The position numbers and the translations under genes were made by a program. A stretch of 37,478 bases of DNA, taken from the NCBI GenBank assembly GCA_029211065.1, contig JARGFK010000040.1, positions 1-37,478 on the forward strand, read 5' to 3'. Of the stretch, positions 30,773-37,478 are shown in pieces (the first letter of the stretch is position 1; each line of letters begins with the position of its first letter). This stretch comes from Desulfobacterales bacterium (GTDB taxonomy: Bacteria > Desulfobacterota > Desulfobacteria > Desulfobacterales > JARGFK01). The notes below the pieces were generated by a model that saw only the letters and a list, made by a program, of their open reading frames with translations, was not told where the DNA came from and made no database searches.

Positions 30773-31892
30773 GATGCTGAAAGAAGCTGATCGCGTAATG
30801 GTGATCTGCAATTCCTGCCGCTACTGCGAGGGCTTTTGCGCGGTTTTCCCGGCCATGGAACGTCGCAGAACATTTACGGCGCACGATCTGAAATATTTAG
30901 CCAACCTGTGTCACAATTGCCGCGATTGTTATTACGCCTGTCAGTATGCCCCGCCGCATGAATTTGATGTAAACGTCCCCAAAACACTTGCGGAACTGCG
31001 GCTGGAAACCTATCGGGAATTCACCTGGCCGGGCGTTTTTAAGGGTCTCTTCAGGCAAAACGGATTGGCAGTCGCGCTGGTAACGACCCTTAGCGTTTTG
31101 CTCGTTCTGTTGCTGACCTTCCTCTCCAAAGGGCCTGCTGCCGTCTTTGCCATTCACTCGGGCGAAAACGCTTTTTACCAGATCATATCCTATTGGGCCA
31201 TCGTAATCCCCCTGTCCGCCCTGGGGCTTTTTGTCCTGACAACCCTTTTGAAGGGAATTGCCAATTTCTGGCGTGAAACCGGCGGGACGCCGGGTGAATT
31301 GTTCTCCCCCCAAGCAAATGCACAGGCGATTTGGGATGTATTGCAACTGAAATACCTGGACGGCGGCGGCCATGGGTGCAACTATCCCGATGACCGCTTC
31401 AGCTTTATCCGAAAATGGTTTCACCATTTTGTGTTTTACGGATTCATCCTTTGTTTTATTTCAACCACGATCGCCGCGATATACGATCATTTTCTGCACT
31501 GGCCTGCGCCTTACCCGTTTTGGAGCTGGCCGGTCGTACTGGGAACCATGGGCGGGGTCGCTCTGCTGATCGGCACGGTGGGATTGCTGGTTTTAAAGCT
31601 GAAGATGGATCCGTCGCCGGCCGCGCCGCGAGCCTTCAGCATGGATATCGCTTTCTTGTCGCTGCTGTTTTTAACGAGCCTGACAGGCCTGCTGCTGCTG
31701 GTTTTTCGGGAGACAGGGGCGATGGGAATCCTGCTGGCAGTTCATCTTGGCATCGTTGTCGGGCTTTTTATCACAATGCCCTACGGAAAATTCATTCACG
31801 CGGCCTATCGCTACGCTGCCCTTGCCCGTAATGCAAATGAGAAGCTGGCGGAAGACAGGTTGGCCGTCGATCCGACACAAAATAAAGCGTAA
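30759..31892 (+). CDS. tcuB: Citrate/tricarballylate utilisation membrane FeS protein
   Basis: A 377-aa protein with two N-terminal FeS groups (CNSCRYCEGFC and CHNCRDCYYAC) and about six membrane segments, the TcuB/CitB layout. It takes electrons from the TcuA flavin to the quinone pool; several His residues in the membrane part may bind haem b. The start at 30759 follows GGAAAGGAGG, lies inside the end of tcuA (14-base overlap) and gives a normal N-terminus; the longer reading from 30726 is rejected. The pair should be expressed at fixed ratio. Confidence 0.88.
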   Translation: MSSPEMLKEADRVMVICNSCRYCEGFCAVFPAMERRRTFTAHDLKYLANLCHNCRDCYYACQYAPPHEFDVNVPKTLAELRLETYREFTWPGVFKGLFRQNGLAVALVTTLSVLLVLLLTFLSKGPAAVFAIHSGENAFYQIISYWAIVIPLSALGLFVLTTLLKGIANFWRETGGTPGELFSPQANAQAIWDVLQLKYLDGGGHGCNYPDDRFSFIRKWFHHFVFYGFILCFISTTIAAIYDHFLHWPAPYPFWSWPVVLGTMGGVALLIGTVGLLVLKLKMDPSPAAPRAFSMDIAFLSLLFLTSLTGLLLLVFRETGAMGILLAVHLGIVVGLFITMPYGKFIHAAYRYAALARNANEKLAEDRLAVDPTQNKA

Positions 31893-31982
31893 GCATCCGA
31901 CCCCCGAGGGGATTTGACTTTCCGGAATTTCATCCACTTATTGAAATCCCACAGGTTTTCCATGCGGAAATAAAGCTTCAAT

Positions 31983-33107
31983 TCAGTCCTCGCTTTCTTC
32001 AATAAACACAACTCCTTTCATGATTTCACGAGCCGTTCGATTCAAAGCGATCTTCCGGGCCTGCCACTTTCCATCCTTTTCATCAAGTTCGGCGGTCAGC
32101 GCGATCTGCCCGGAGGGATGGCCGATGACGACCTCCGGTCCCTCACCATGGCGCATTTCGTAAACAACGCTGCCGGGCAATACGGCAGCAGCGGCTGTGG
32201 CAACCGATCCGGTAACGGCAATGGAACGGTGCATCACCCCCATGGCTGCCGTTAAAATCATGAACTGATGACTTTCGCCGGTTTGTTGTCCGCCCAGCAC
32301 GTCCTTGTAAGGCTGCGGCGGCCGCACCGCCAGCACTTTGGGAACTGCCGGTGTTTTCAGGCGGGCTTCCTCCGGAGTTTTCGCCATTCCCAGACGTACG
32401 GCCGCTGCCCCGCGAACCGCCTCCATCTTTTGCCAGAGTTCGGGATCCTTTTCCCACTGGACCGGATCTCCGTTGATGCCCAGCGCCGCCATGGAGCAGA
32501 AAACCGCCAGATTCCCCGCCTGGATGATGGTAACCTCCAGTTCCGGAGACACCCCGGGAACATCCAGCCTTTCCCGAATATTCCCGGTGGGGAGCAGGGT
32601 CCGTTCCGGGTTGCTTAAAAATTCAAGCACAATGCGGGACCCGCTGCCGGGGGCGCCGTCGATGCTGTAATCACCTTTGGGATAAAAGCGCCCCTTGCGT
32701 GTCGCAAATGTGGCCCGCAAGAGCGCCTTGGTGTTGGTGTTAAATATCACCACCGACGCCTGGTCACCCGTTGCCGCAACCAGCCCCTCATTAACACAAA
32801 AGGGCCCCACCGCCGAAGATATGTTGCCGCAGTTTCCCTTTCGGTCTGCAATCTTCTGAATCACCCCCGGATAAACAAAGGTATAGTCGACATCCGCTTT
32901 AGGAACAGTGGGCGGGCCGATGATCGCACATTTGGATGTCTGCGGGTATCCGCCCCCCAACCCATCGACCTGGAGCGAATGCCCGGAGCCGATGGCCTGC
33001 ATGATGATCCGGTCCTGTTCGTCAATACTCCCAGGCAAATCCTTTTCATGGAAAAAAATCGCCCGGGAAGTGCCGCCCCGATAAATTGAAATGGGAATTT
33101 TTTTCAT
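31983..33107 (-). CDS. PrpF-family isomerase (2-methylaconitate cis-trans isomerase-like)
   Basis: A 374-aa protein of the PrpF/DUF453 family (diaminopimelate-epimerase fold). It begins MKKIPISIYRGGTSRAIFF, then LQVDGLGGGYPQTSKCAII and DRKGNCGNISSAVGPF, the core motifs with the Cys-Gly-Asn loop. PrpF isomerises 2-methylaconitate in propionate breakdown, and related proteins isomerise trans- to cis-aconitate. Its neighbour tcuAB, which makes aconitate from tricarballylate, argues for an aconitate-type substrate here; no prpB, prpC or acnD is present in the window. The start at 33107 follows AAGGA; the reading from 33164 is rejected. It is convergent with tcuB and divergent from the ggt-like gene. 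Confidence 0.85.
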   Translation of the reverse strand: MKKIPISIYRGGTSRAIFFHEKDLPGSIDEQDRIIMQAIGSGHSLQVDGLGGGYPQTSKCAIIGPPTVPKADVDYTFVYPGVIQKIADRKGNCGNISSAVGPFCVNEGLVAATGDQASVVIFNTNTKALLRATFATRKGRFYPKGDYSIDGAPGSGSRIVLEFLSNPERTLLPTGNIRERLDVPGVSPELEVTIIQAGNLAVFCSMAALGINGDPVQWEKDPELWQKMEAVRGAAAVRLGMAKTPEEARLKTPAVPKVLAVRPPQPYKDVLGGQQTGESHQFMILTAAMGVMHRSIAVTGSVATAAAAVLPGSVVYEMRHGEGPEVVIGHPSGQIALTAELDEKDGKWQARKIALNRTAREIMKGVVFIEESED

Positions 33108-33131
33108 CTGAAGTCGGTCCTTTCTGTTTCT

Positions 33132-33150
33132 TGACAAAAAGATATTGTCA
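33132..33150. promoter_or_regulatory. Inverted repeat between prpF-like and ggt-like genes
   Basis: TGACAA (33132-33137) and TTGTCA (33145-33150) form a perfect six-base repeat with seven bases between, in the 114-base region shared by the two divergent promoters. A repressor or GntR/LysR-type activator site is plausible. No regulator gene is adjacent. Confidence 0.35.
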
Positions 33151-33221
33151 GTCTTTTGCAACATCTGTATGGTATCAAAAACATCTGCTAATTGACAATT
33201 GCAAATTCTGGAGACTGATCC

Positions 33222-34808
33222 ATGAAAAATTTTTCATATGAATTCCCCTACCCCTCCCAACGCATGCCGGTCTTTGCCAAAAATGTCGTGGCGACTTCCC
33301 AGCCATTGGCCGCCCAGGCCGGGCTACGTATGCTGCTTAAAGGCGGCAACGCCGTGGACGCCGCCCTTGCAAGCGCCATTGCCCTCACCGTGGTCGAGCC
33401 TGCCAGCAACGGGCTCGGCAGCGATGCCTTTGCCATTGTCTGGGATGGACACGAACTCCAGGGGTTGAACGCCTCCGGCCGCTCGCCCCGGGCCTGGACA
33501 CCCGCGCGTTTTGCCGGTTTAACCCAAATGCCGCAATTGGGCTGGGATGCGGTAACAGTTCCCGGCGCGGTGGATGCATGGGTTAAACTTTCCGAGCGAT
33601 TCGGTAAACTTCCTTTTGGCGACCTGTTTGAACCGGCCATCCACTACGCCCGCACCGGTTTTCTGGTGTCTCCCAAAACCGCCGCCAAGTGGGCGCAAAC
33701 GCCGCAGCTTTACAAAGATTATCCTGATTTTAGCGCCGCCTTTTTGCCGAACGGCAAAGCGCCGGGCATCGATGAAATGTTCCGGTTTCCCCATCAGGCA
33801 GACACCCTGGCGGAAATTGCCGCTTCCCGGGGAGAATCTTTTTACCGGGGCGAATTGGCCAAACGGATTGTCGCCTATGCCAATAAAACCGGGGGAGCCA
33901 TGACGGAAGCGGACCTGGCCCAGCACCAATCCGACTGGGTAGCGCCCATCTCCCAGGAATACGATGGCGTCTATCTTAACGAAATCCCCCCCAACGGTCA
34001 GGGGCTGGCCGCCCTCATCGCGCTTGGCATCTTGAAACATCACAACATCGGCCGATACCCGGTCGATTCCGCCGACAGCCTTCATCTGCAGTTTGAAGCC
34101 ATGAAAATCGCTTTTGCCGAGGCCCATCGCCATATTGCCGATCCGGCCCACATGCAGGTGGACACCCTTGCCTTTCTTGACGGCGATTTTCTGTCACAAC
34201 GGGCAGCCGAGATCGATATCCATCACGCCAAGCTTTACCGTTCAGGGCTGCCTGCGGAAAAGGGTACGGTGTATTTAACCGCCGCCGATGAAAACGGCAT
34301 GATGGTTTCGATGATCCAGTCAAACTACAACGGATTCGGTTCCGGCATCGTGGTGCCGGGAACCGGCATCAGCATGCAAAATCGCGCTTCCGGGTTCACG
34401 CTGGAATCGGGCCATCCCAACCAGGTCGGCGGCGGCAAACGCCCATTTCATACCATCATCCCGGGCTTTGTCATGAAAGATAATAAACCGCTCATGAGTT
34501 TCGGCGTCATGGGGGGAGCCATGCAGGCCCAGGGCCATGTCCAGGTGATGATCCGGCTATTCGACTACGGGCAAAATCCCCAAGCCGCTTCAGACGCCCC
34601 GCGCTGGCATGTGTTTAATGACGGCAGCGTCGCCCTCGAAGGGGGGTTTTCAGCTTCGGTTGTGGAAGAACTCACCCGCCGGGGCCATCAAATCATACTG
34701 GGTCAGCCGGGCTCGCTTTTTGGCGGCGCCCAATTGATTTGCCGTCTGGACGATGGCTATTGTGCGGCCTCTGATCATCGCAAAGACGGACAGGCCGTCG
34801 GGTTTTAA
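33222..34808 (+). CDS. ggt: Gamma-glutamyltransferase-family (Ntn hydrolase) protein
   Basis: A 528-aa member of the GGT family, which is made as one chain and cuts itself before a Thr that becomes the nucleophile of the small subunit. KGGNAVDAALASAIALTVVEP, GLGSDAF and QLGWDAVTVPGAVDAW are family blocks of the large subunit. Thr349 (GTVYLTAADENG) stands at the cleavage site; the usual second Thr and the His after it are Val and Tyr. GFGSGIVVPGTGI and PFHTIIPGFV follow in the small subunit. No clear signal peptide is seen, so a cytoplasmic acylase- or YwrD-like role is likelier than the periplasmic glutathione enzyme. TGGAG precedes the ATG. Confidence 0.85.
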   Translation: MKNFSYEFPYPSQRMPVFAKNVVATSQPLAAQAGLRMLLKGGNAVDAALASAIALTVVEPASNGLGSDAFAIVWDGHELQGLNASGRSPRAWTPARFAGLTQMPQLGWDAVTVPGAVDAWVKLSERFGKLPFGDLFEPAIHYARTGFLVSPKTAAKWAQTPQLYKDYPDFSAAFLPNGKAPGIDEMFRFPHQADTLAEIAASRGESFYRGELAKRIVAYANKTGGAMTEADLAQHQSDWVAPISQEYDGVYLNEIPPNGQGLAALIALGILKHHNIGRYPVDSADSLHLQFEAMKIAFAEAHRHIADPAHMQVDTLAFLDGDFLSQRAAEIDIHHAKLYRSGLPAEKGTVYLTAADENGMMVSMIQSNYNGFGSGIVVPGTGISMQNRASGFTLESGHPNQVGGGKRPFHTIIPGFVMKDNKPLMSFGVMGGAMQAQGHVQVMIRLFDYGQNPQAASDAPRWHVFNDGSVALEGGFSASVVEELTRRGHQIILGQPGSLFGGAQLICRLDDGYCAASDHRKDGQAVGF

Positions 34809-34837
34809 TCTGTTACTGATAAGAACATTAATGTTTA

Positions 34838-35044
34838 GACAGGATTAACAATATGTTTTTGCCTTTCTCCCGCTCTGCGGGACAGGCTGTAGAAAGGCAA
34901 AAAGCATCCATTGTTGATTCTCCGAATCTTTTTGCGCTGAAGCGGAATTGCGTTTTCACGGCTTCATCAGGAAGCCGCGAAATAAATCAAGTCAATCCTG
35001 CTAAGGTGCAGCGAAGCCTTTGGCGAAGATGGATTAATCCTGTC
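34838..35044. mobile_element. MITE-like element of about 207 bp with terminal inverted repeats
   Basis: GACAGGATTAA (34838-34848) and TTAATCCTGTC (35034-35044) are perfect 11-base inverted repeats; imperfect similarity extends outwards (TGTTT on one side, AAACA on the other). The interior has no credible gene but is rich in hairpins. A perfect 13-base pair, TTTTTGCCTTTCT (34856-34868) with AGAAAGGCAAAAA (34891-34903), encloses CCCGC-TCT-GCGGG; CGGCTTC (34959-34965) pairs with GAAGCCG (34971-34977). This is the layout of a non-autonomous miniature element. No target-site duplication was established. Confidence 0.45.
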
Positions 35045-35800
35045 AGAAAACATTTTGGCTTTATGTCTACTGGAATTTGACGAACCTGATTATTTTTCTT
35101 GACACTTGGTATGGGTGTTCTTTAACAAGCCAGCGGGGTCGTGTCTTGAAACTTGCGAAGCCAGCGGGGTCGTGTCTTGAAACTTGCATATTCGGCTGAA
35201 TTCTGCCAACAAGCTGGCAAAGGTAAAGATCGAAAATGACAATAACCTAATGAAAGTGGTCATAGGTATTGAGTAAGAATTTCATGCTGCAAGATTCAAG
35301 ACCCTGTGCGTTATGCTGTGCGTTATTAAATTCAGTATCCACCCATGACGCTATCACATACAGCACAAAGGCATCAACGCATAAGAATGTTCACCCATAC
35401 CTACGGTACGGGATTCTTATGGATAACCGGAAACATTATCCATTACCGGGACGTTTAATAAGACATGGTGCACATTTTAATTTTATGATACTGATTTTTT
35501 AGATCGTATGGCATGGATAGTATTATATCAAAGATTTACTCTTAAATATAAACACCGATTTTCGTGCTAAACATGTTTATAAATATTGAGACCATTTTCA
35601 GAAAACCAAAAATAATAAAATCCTGTAATTTTATCAACTTACAATAATCGGCCGCCTTTGGGGTCCACCTCAAAGTTTATATCTTATGACGGTAAACAAG
35701 GGAATCGCTATTGTTAAATTGCCAGAACAATTTCCTAAAATCAATCAAGGTTAAAAGCCTTAATCCGTCTACGGAAAAGAGCCAAAGGAAAAGGAAAAGG
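35045..35800. other. Gene-poor AT-rich stretch
   Basis: No gene is supported over this roughly 750-base stretch apart from the repeats listed separately. A TTGACA-like box occurs near 35099 with no convincing downstream gene. A short frame at 35269-35502 has no ribosome-binding site or recognisable family. It looks like a decayed mobile-element landing zone. Confidence 0.4.
35127..35187. repeat. Tandem 30-bp direct repeat
   Basis: The 30-base unit starting AAGCCAGCGGGGTCGTGTCT occurs at 35127-35156 and again, identically, at 35158-35187, giving a 31-base period with one G between. Motifs such as GTCGTGTCTTGAAACTTGC are reminiscent of sequences near REP-associated transposase genes, but two copies are too few for a CRISPR array and there is no real spacer. 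Confidence 0.8.
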
Positions 35801-35802
35801 AT

Positions 35803-35832
35803 AAAAGGGGACGTTGTAAAAGGGGACGTTGT
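35803..35832. repeat. Tandem 15-bp direct repeat
   Basis: AAAAGGGGACGTTGT occurs at 35803-35817 and immediately again at 35818-35832, without mismatch. The second copy runs into TTGACAAG. It lies at the 3' end of the transposase fragment on the minus strand and encodes a repeated TSPF peptide in that frame. Confidence 0.8.
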
Positions 35833-35940
35833 TGACAAGCCGGACAAACTCAAATGTTGACGTCGCTGAATCTTGACAACTACCGAAGTGGTAACATCTA
35901 ACTGCCGGGCGATTTCTGCTAATGATATATCTTTTCCTGT
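35830..35940 (-). pseudogene. Remnant of a REP-associated tyrosine transposase (C-terminal HTH)
   Basis: On the minus strand the peptide DISLAEIARQLDVTTSVVVK is a clear helix-turn-helix, matching the C-terminal DNA-binding segment of REP-associated tyrosine transposases (xISxAEIARxLGVxTSAI). An in-frame TAA stands right upstream (35941-35943), and the catalytic HUH domain is absent from the sequence above, so only the tail survives. The tandem repeats nearby fit decayed REP or transposon ends. Confidence 0.5.
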
Positions 35941-36095
35941 TTATCAACAACGTCTTTTTTATCCTTCTCCGGGGGAGAAAACATATTCTATTTATCATTA
36001 TGTAAAGGATAAAATTGGTACGTAAACTCTAAAACAACTTACGACAACCCAATCAACACTTGAATCTGGTAGGGGCCGAATGCCTTTTTGATATG

Positions 36096-37338
36096 CTATG
36101 GCCTGTTGCTGATCGGTTCGAGCGATATTATCATTACAAGACCCAGAACGCTGGACAGCGTAAAGAGCCAAAAAGCCGGACCATAACCGGAAGTAATGTC
36201 AAAAATATATCCCGCCAGAAACGGGCCGATGGCCCGCCGATGGTGCCGCTGAAAACAACGATGCCGAAAAGCGCGCCGTGGGAGGTTGTCCCGAAATATT
36301 CGGCCACCATGGGCGAAATGGCGGTAAAAATACCGCCGTGGGAAATGCCGTAAATCACTGCAAAAAGATACAACATCCACAGCTCCCGCGCGACCTGTAG
36401 CCATAAAAGCCCGCCGATAAGCAGGAAAAAACAAGTCATCATTATCACTCTGCTGCCGAGGCGATCAACGGCGACCCCGCTCACAAAGCGCCCGACCATG
36501 CTGACGCCTCCGATCGTGGCAAGAACACCGGCGGCTTTTGGGGCGGATGCACCCAGGTCCTGGGCATGTGGAACGATGTGCACCAGGATACTCATAAGGC
36601 AAAAACCAGCCGCCAGGTTGGCGAAGCAGATCGTCCAGAACGGTTGGGTTCGAAGCACCTCGCGCAAAGTTAGATCATTGCCGGTCGCATACGGTCGGCC
36701 TACCGGTGTTTTTTCCGCATCATCCAGCAAAAAACCCATCTGGCCCGGATCCCGCCTGAGAAATTGGCCGATTGAAACCAGAAGCAGCAGCACGGCTGTT
36801 CCCATAATCATGTAGGAAGTCCGCCAGCCATAAATTGTGATAAGAAAACTCGCCATGAGGGGAACAGCGAACTGCCCTGCACCTGTACCGACTTTAACGA
36901 TACCGGTCATGGCCCCCCGGTTTCGGACAAACCACCGTGCCGTCGTCACAATGCAGCGGAATACGCAGTACTGAGGGGGATGACATCGATGGCGCTCAAT
37001 CCGATGCCGACACCGACGCCATAGAAAAGGTATAGCTGCCAGACACTATGGACTCTGGACATGAGCAGGTAACCCAGGCCGAAAATGAGACCGGCAATCG
37101 TCATCATGATCCTCGGCCCAATTCTGTCGTTTAATCGGCCGACCAGAATACCCACTAAGCCCATGAAGAAAAAAGCCAGGGAGGAAGCGCCTGAAATCGC
37201 TGTCCGTGACCAGCCGAATTCAGCATTCAACGGATGGAAAAAGACCCCGTAGGATATATAAAAACCGATCCCGATGGCCTGGATCGCAAAACAGGCTGCG
37301 GCAATGACGTAGCGATGGCGATTGAGAGGCTGATTCAA
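36096..37338 (-). pseudogene. MFS transporter, oxalate/formate- or monocarboxylate-type, disrupted by two frameshifts
   Basis: Three consecutive minus-strand frames together give one MFS protein of about 410 aa. Frame 1 (37338-36946, TTG start) holds the N-terminal segments with GRLNDRIGPRIMM. Frame 2 (36949 to about 36240) resumes at TTARWFVRNRGAMTGIVKVG and carries the central segments. Frame 3 (about 36240-36096) gives AIGPFLAGYIFDITSGYGPA and the last segment. At the first junction extra bases seem to have been inserted between IDVIPLST and ARWF; at the second a single base is missing (GGC-GG-GCC). Both breaks would abolish a functional 12-segment carrier unless they are sequencing errors. 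The carrier may once have imported organic acids for the tcu/prpF genes. Confidence 0.75.
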
Positions 37339-37416
37339 GATACACCCGTATTTATTAATCTTTTAACATAAAGCTAAAATATTTTCTGAGTAGAGTAGAG
37401 GAGCAGGTGACAACGT

Positions 37417-37478
37417 TTAGGCTTCGGCATACATCCGTATCAAGGTTTCCCCGTCGTGGCTCATTATCCGCATGCCCT
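37417..37478 (-). CDS. C-terminal end of an unidentified protein (gene continues beyond window)
   Basis: The last 62 bases read on the minus strand as GMRIMSHDGETLIRMYAEA followed by TAA at 37417-37419. The peptide looks like a natural C-terminus, and the gene would lie just upstream of the MFS gene on the same strand. It is too short to assign a family. Confidence 0.35.
   Translation of the reverse strand, partial: GMRIMSHDGETLIRMYAEA

Noticed and set aside
34856-34903. Intrinsic terminator of the ggt-like gene
   Set aside because: The stem begins with T-runs and ends with A-runs on both strands, the reverse of a terminator, and is better explained as part of the MITE-like element.
35127-35187. 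CRISPR array
   Set aside because: Only two copies separated by a single base, with no spacer and no cas genes in the window.
35741-35998. 85-codon minus-strand frame as a real gene
   Set aside because: It is out of frame with the transposase HTH peptide encoded on the same strand, and it has no ribosome-binding site.

Overview
The window reads like a chromosomal segment of a strictly or facultatively anaerobic sulfur-metabolising bacterium, most likely a Desulfobacterota (deltaproteobacterial) member. This is an inference from content: a periplasmic molybdoenzyme/multihaem cytochrome operon, cysteine-rich PAS and two-CW type regulators, FmdE- and TorD-type accessory proteins, and two apparent selenocysteine (UGA-decoded) rhodaneses. 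No 16S rRNA or tRNA gene was recognised, so the taxon cannot be fixed.

Layout. (1) 1-2.9 kb: the 3' end of an FAD oxidoreductase, an aldo/keto reductase, a decayed membrane-protein fragment and a VapBC/FitAB-type toxin-antitoxin pair. (2) 2.9-8.0 kb, minus strand: one compact sulfur-amino-acid operon, metY-metX-metW-cysE-cysK, joining acetylserine-based cysteine synthesis to acetylhomoserine-based homocysteine synthesis. (3) 8.1-10.0 kb, minus strand: a small HTH/cysteine-rich regulator and a PAS-AAA-Fis sigma-54 activator. (4) 10.0-19.8 kb, plus strand: the core of the window. A sigma-54-like promoter with palindromic sites precedes a TusA-like protein without its cysteine, a Tat-exported four-cluster ferredoxin, a 1086-aa fusion of an NrfD/HybB quinone-reactive membrane protein to a 13-haem octahaem-tetrathionate-reductase-like cytochrome, a monohaem cytochrome c, a PsrA/PhsA-type molybdoenzyme, its FeS subunit, a three-domain exported rhodanese and a second exported rhodanese. 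Both rhodanese genes are interrupted by an in-frame TGA at the same homologous position, five residues after the active-site Cys, where a third copy has Cys. The sequence after each TGA can fold into a bacterial SECIS-like hairpin. (5) 19.8-21.5 kb: a convergent TorD-family chaperone gene, an FmdE-like protein with a zinc ribbon and an AhpD-like protein. (6) 21.5-29.2 kb: housekeeping and accessory genes (cold-shock protein with an overlapping upstream small ORF, ABC-F ATPase, BASS-type transporter, NCS1 permease, two hypotheticals, Hsp20, GDSL esterase, small membrane protein). (7) 29.3-34.8 kb: tcuA-tcuB (tricarballylate oxidation), a convergent PrpF-family isomerase and a gamma-glutamyltransferase-family gene. 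(8) 34.8-37.5 kb: a gene-poor stretch with a MITE-like element, tandem repeats, a REP-associated transposase remnant, a frameshifted MFS transporter and the tail of another gene.

How the parts fit. The 10-20 kb operon looks like a respiratory complex that exchanges electrons between the quinone pool and a periplasmic sulfur (or other oxyanion) substrate. The molybdoenzyme is the likely catalytic unit, with TorD as its chaperone; the NrfD-octahaem fusion is membrane anchor, electron conduit and possibly a second active site. The selenocysteine rhodaneses would handle sulfane sulfur (or selenium) outside the cytoplasmic membrane. The adjacent redox-type PAS activator and sigma-54 promoter suggest conditional expression. 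The substrate and direction of electron flow cannot be read from the sequence.
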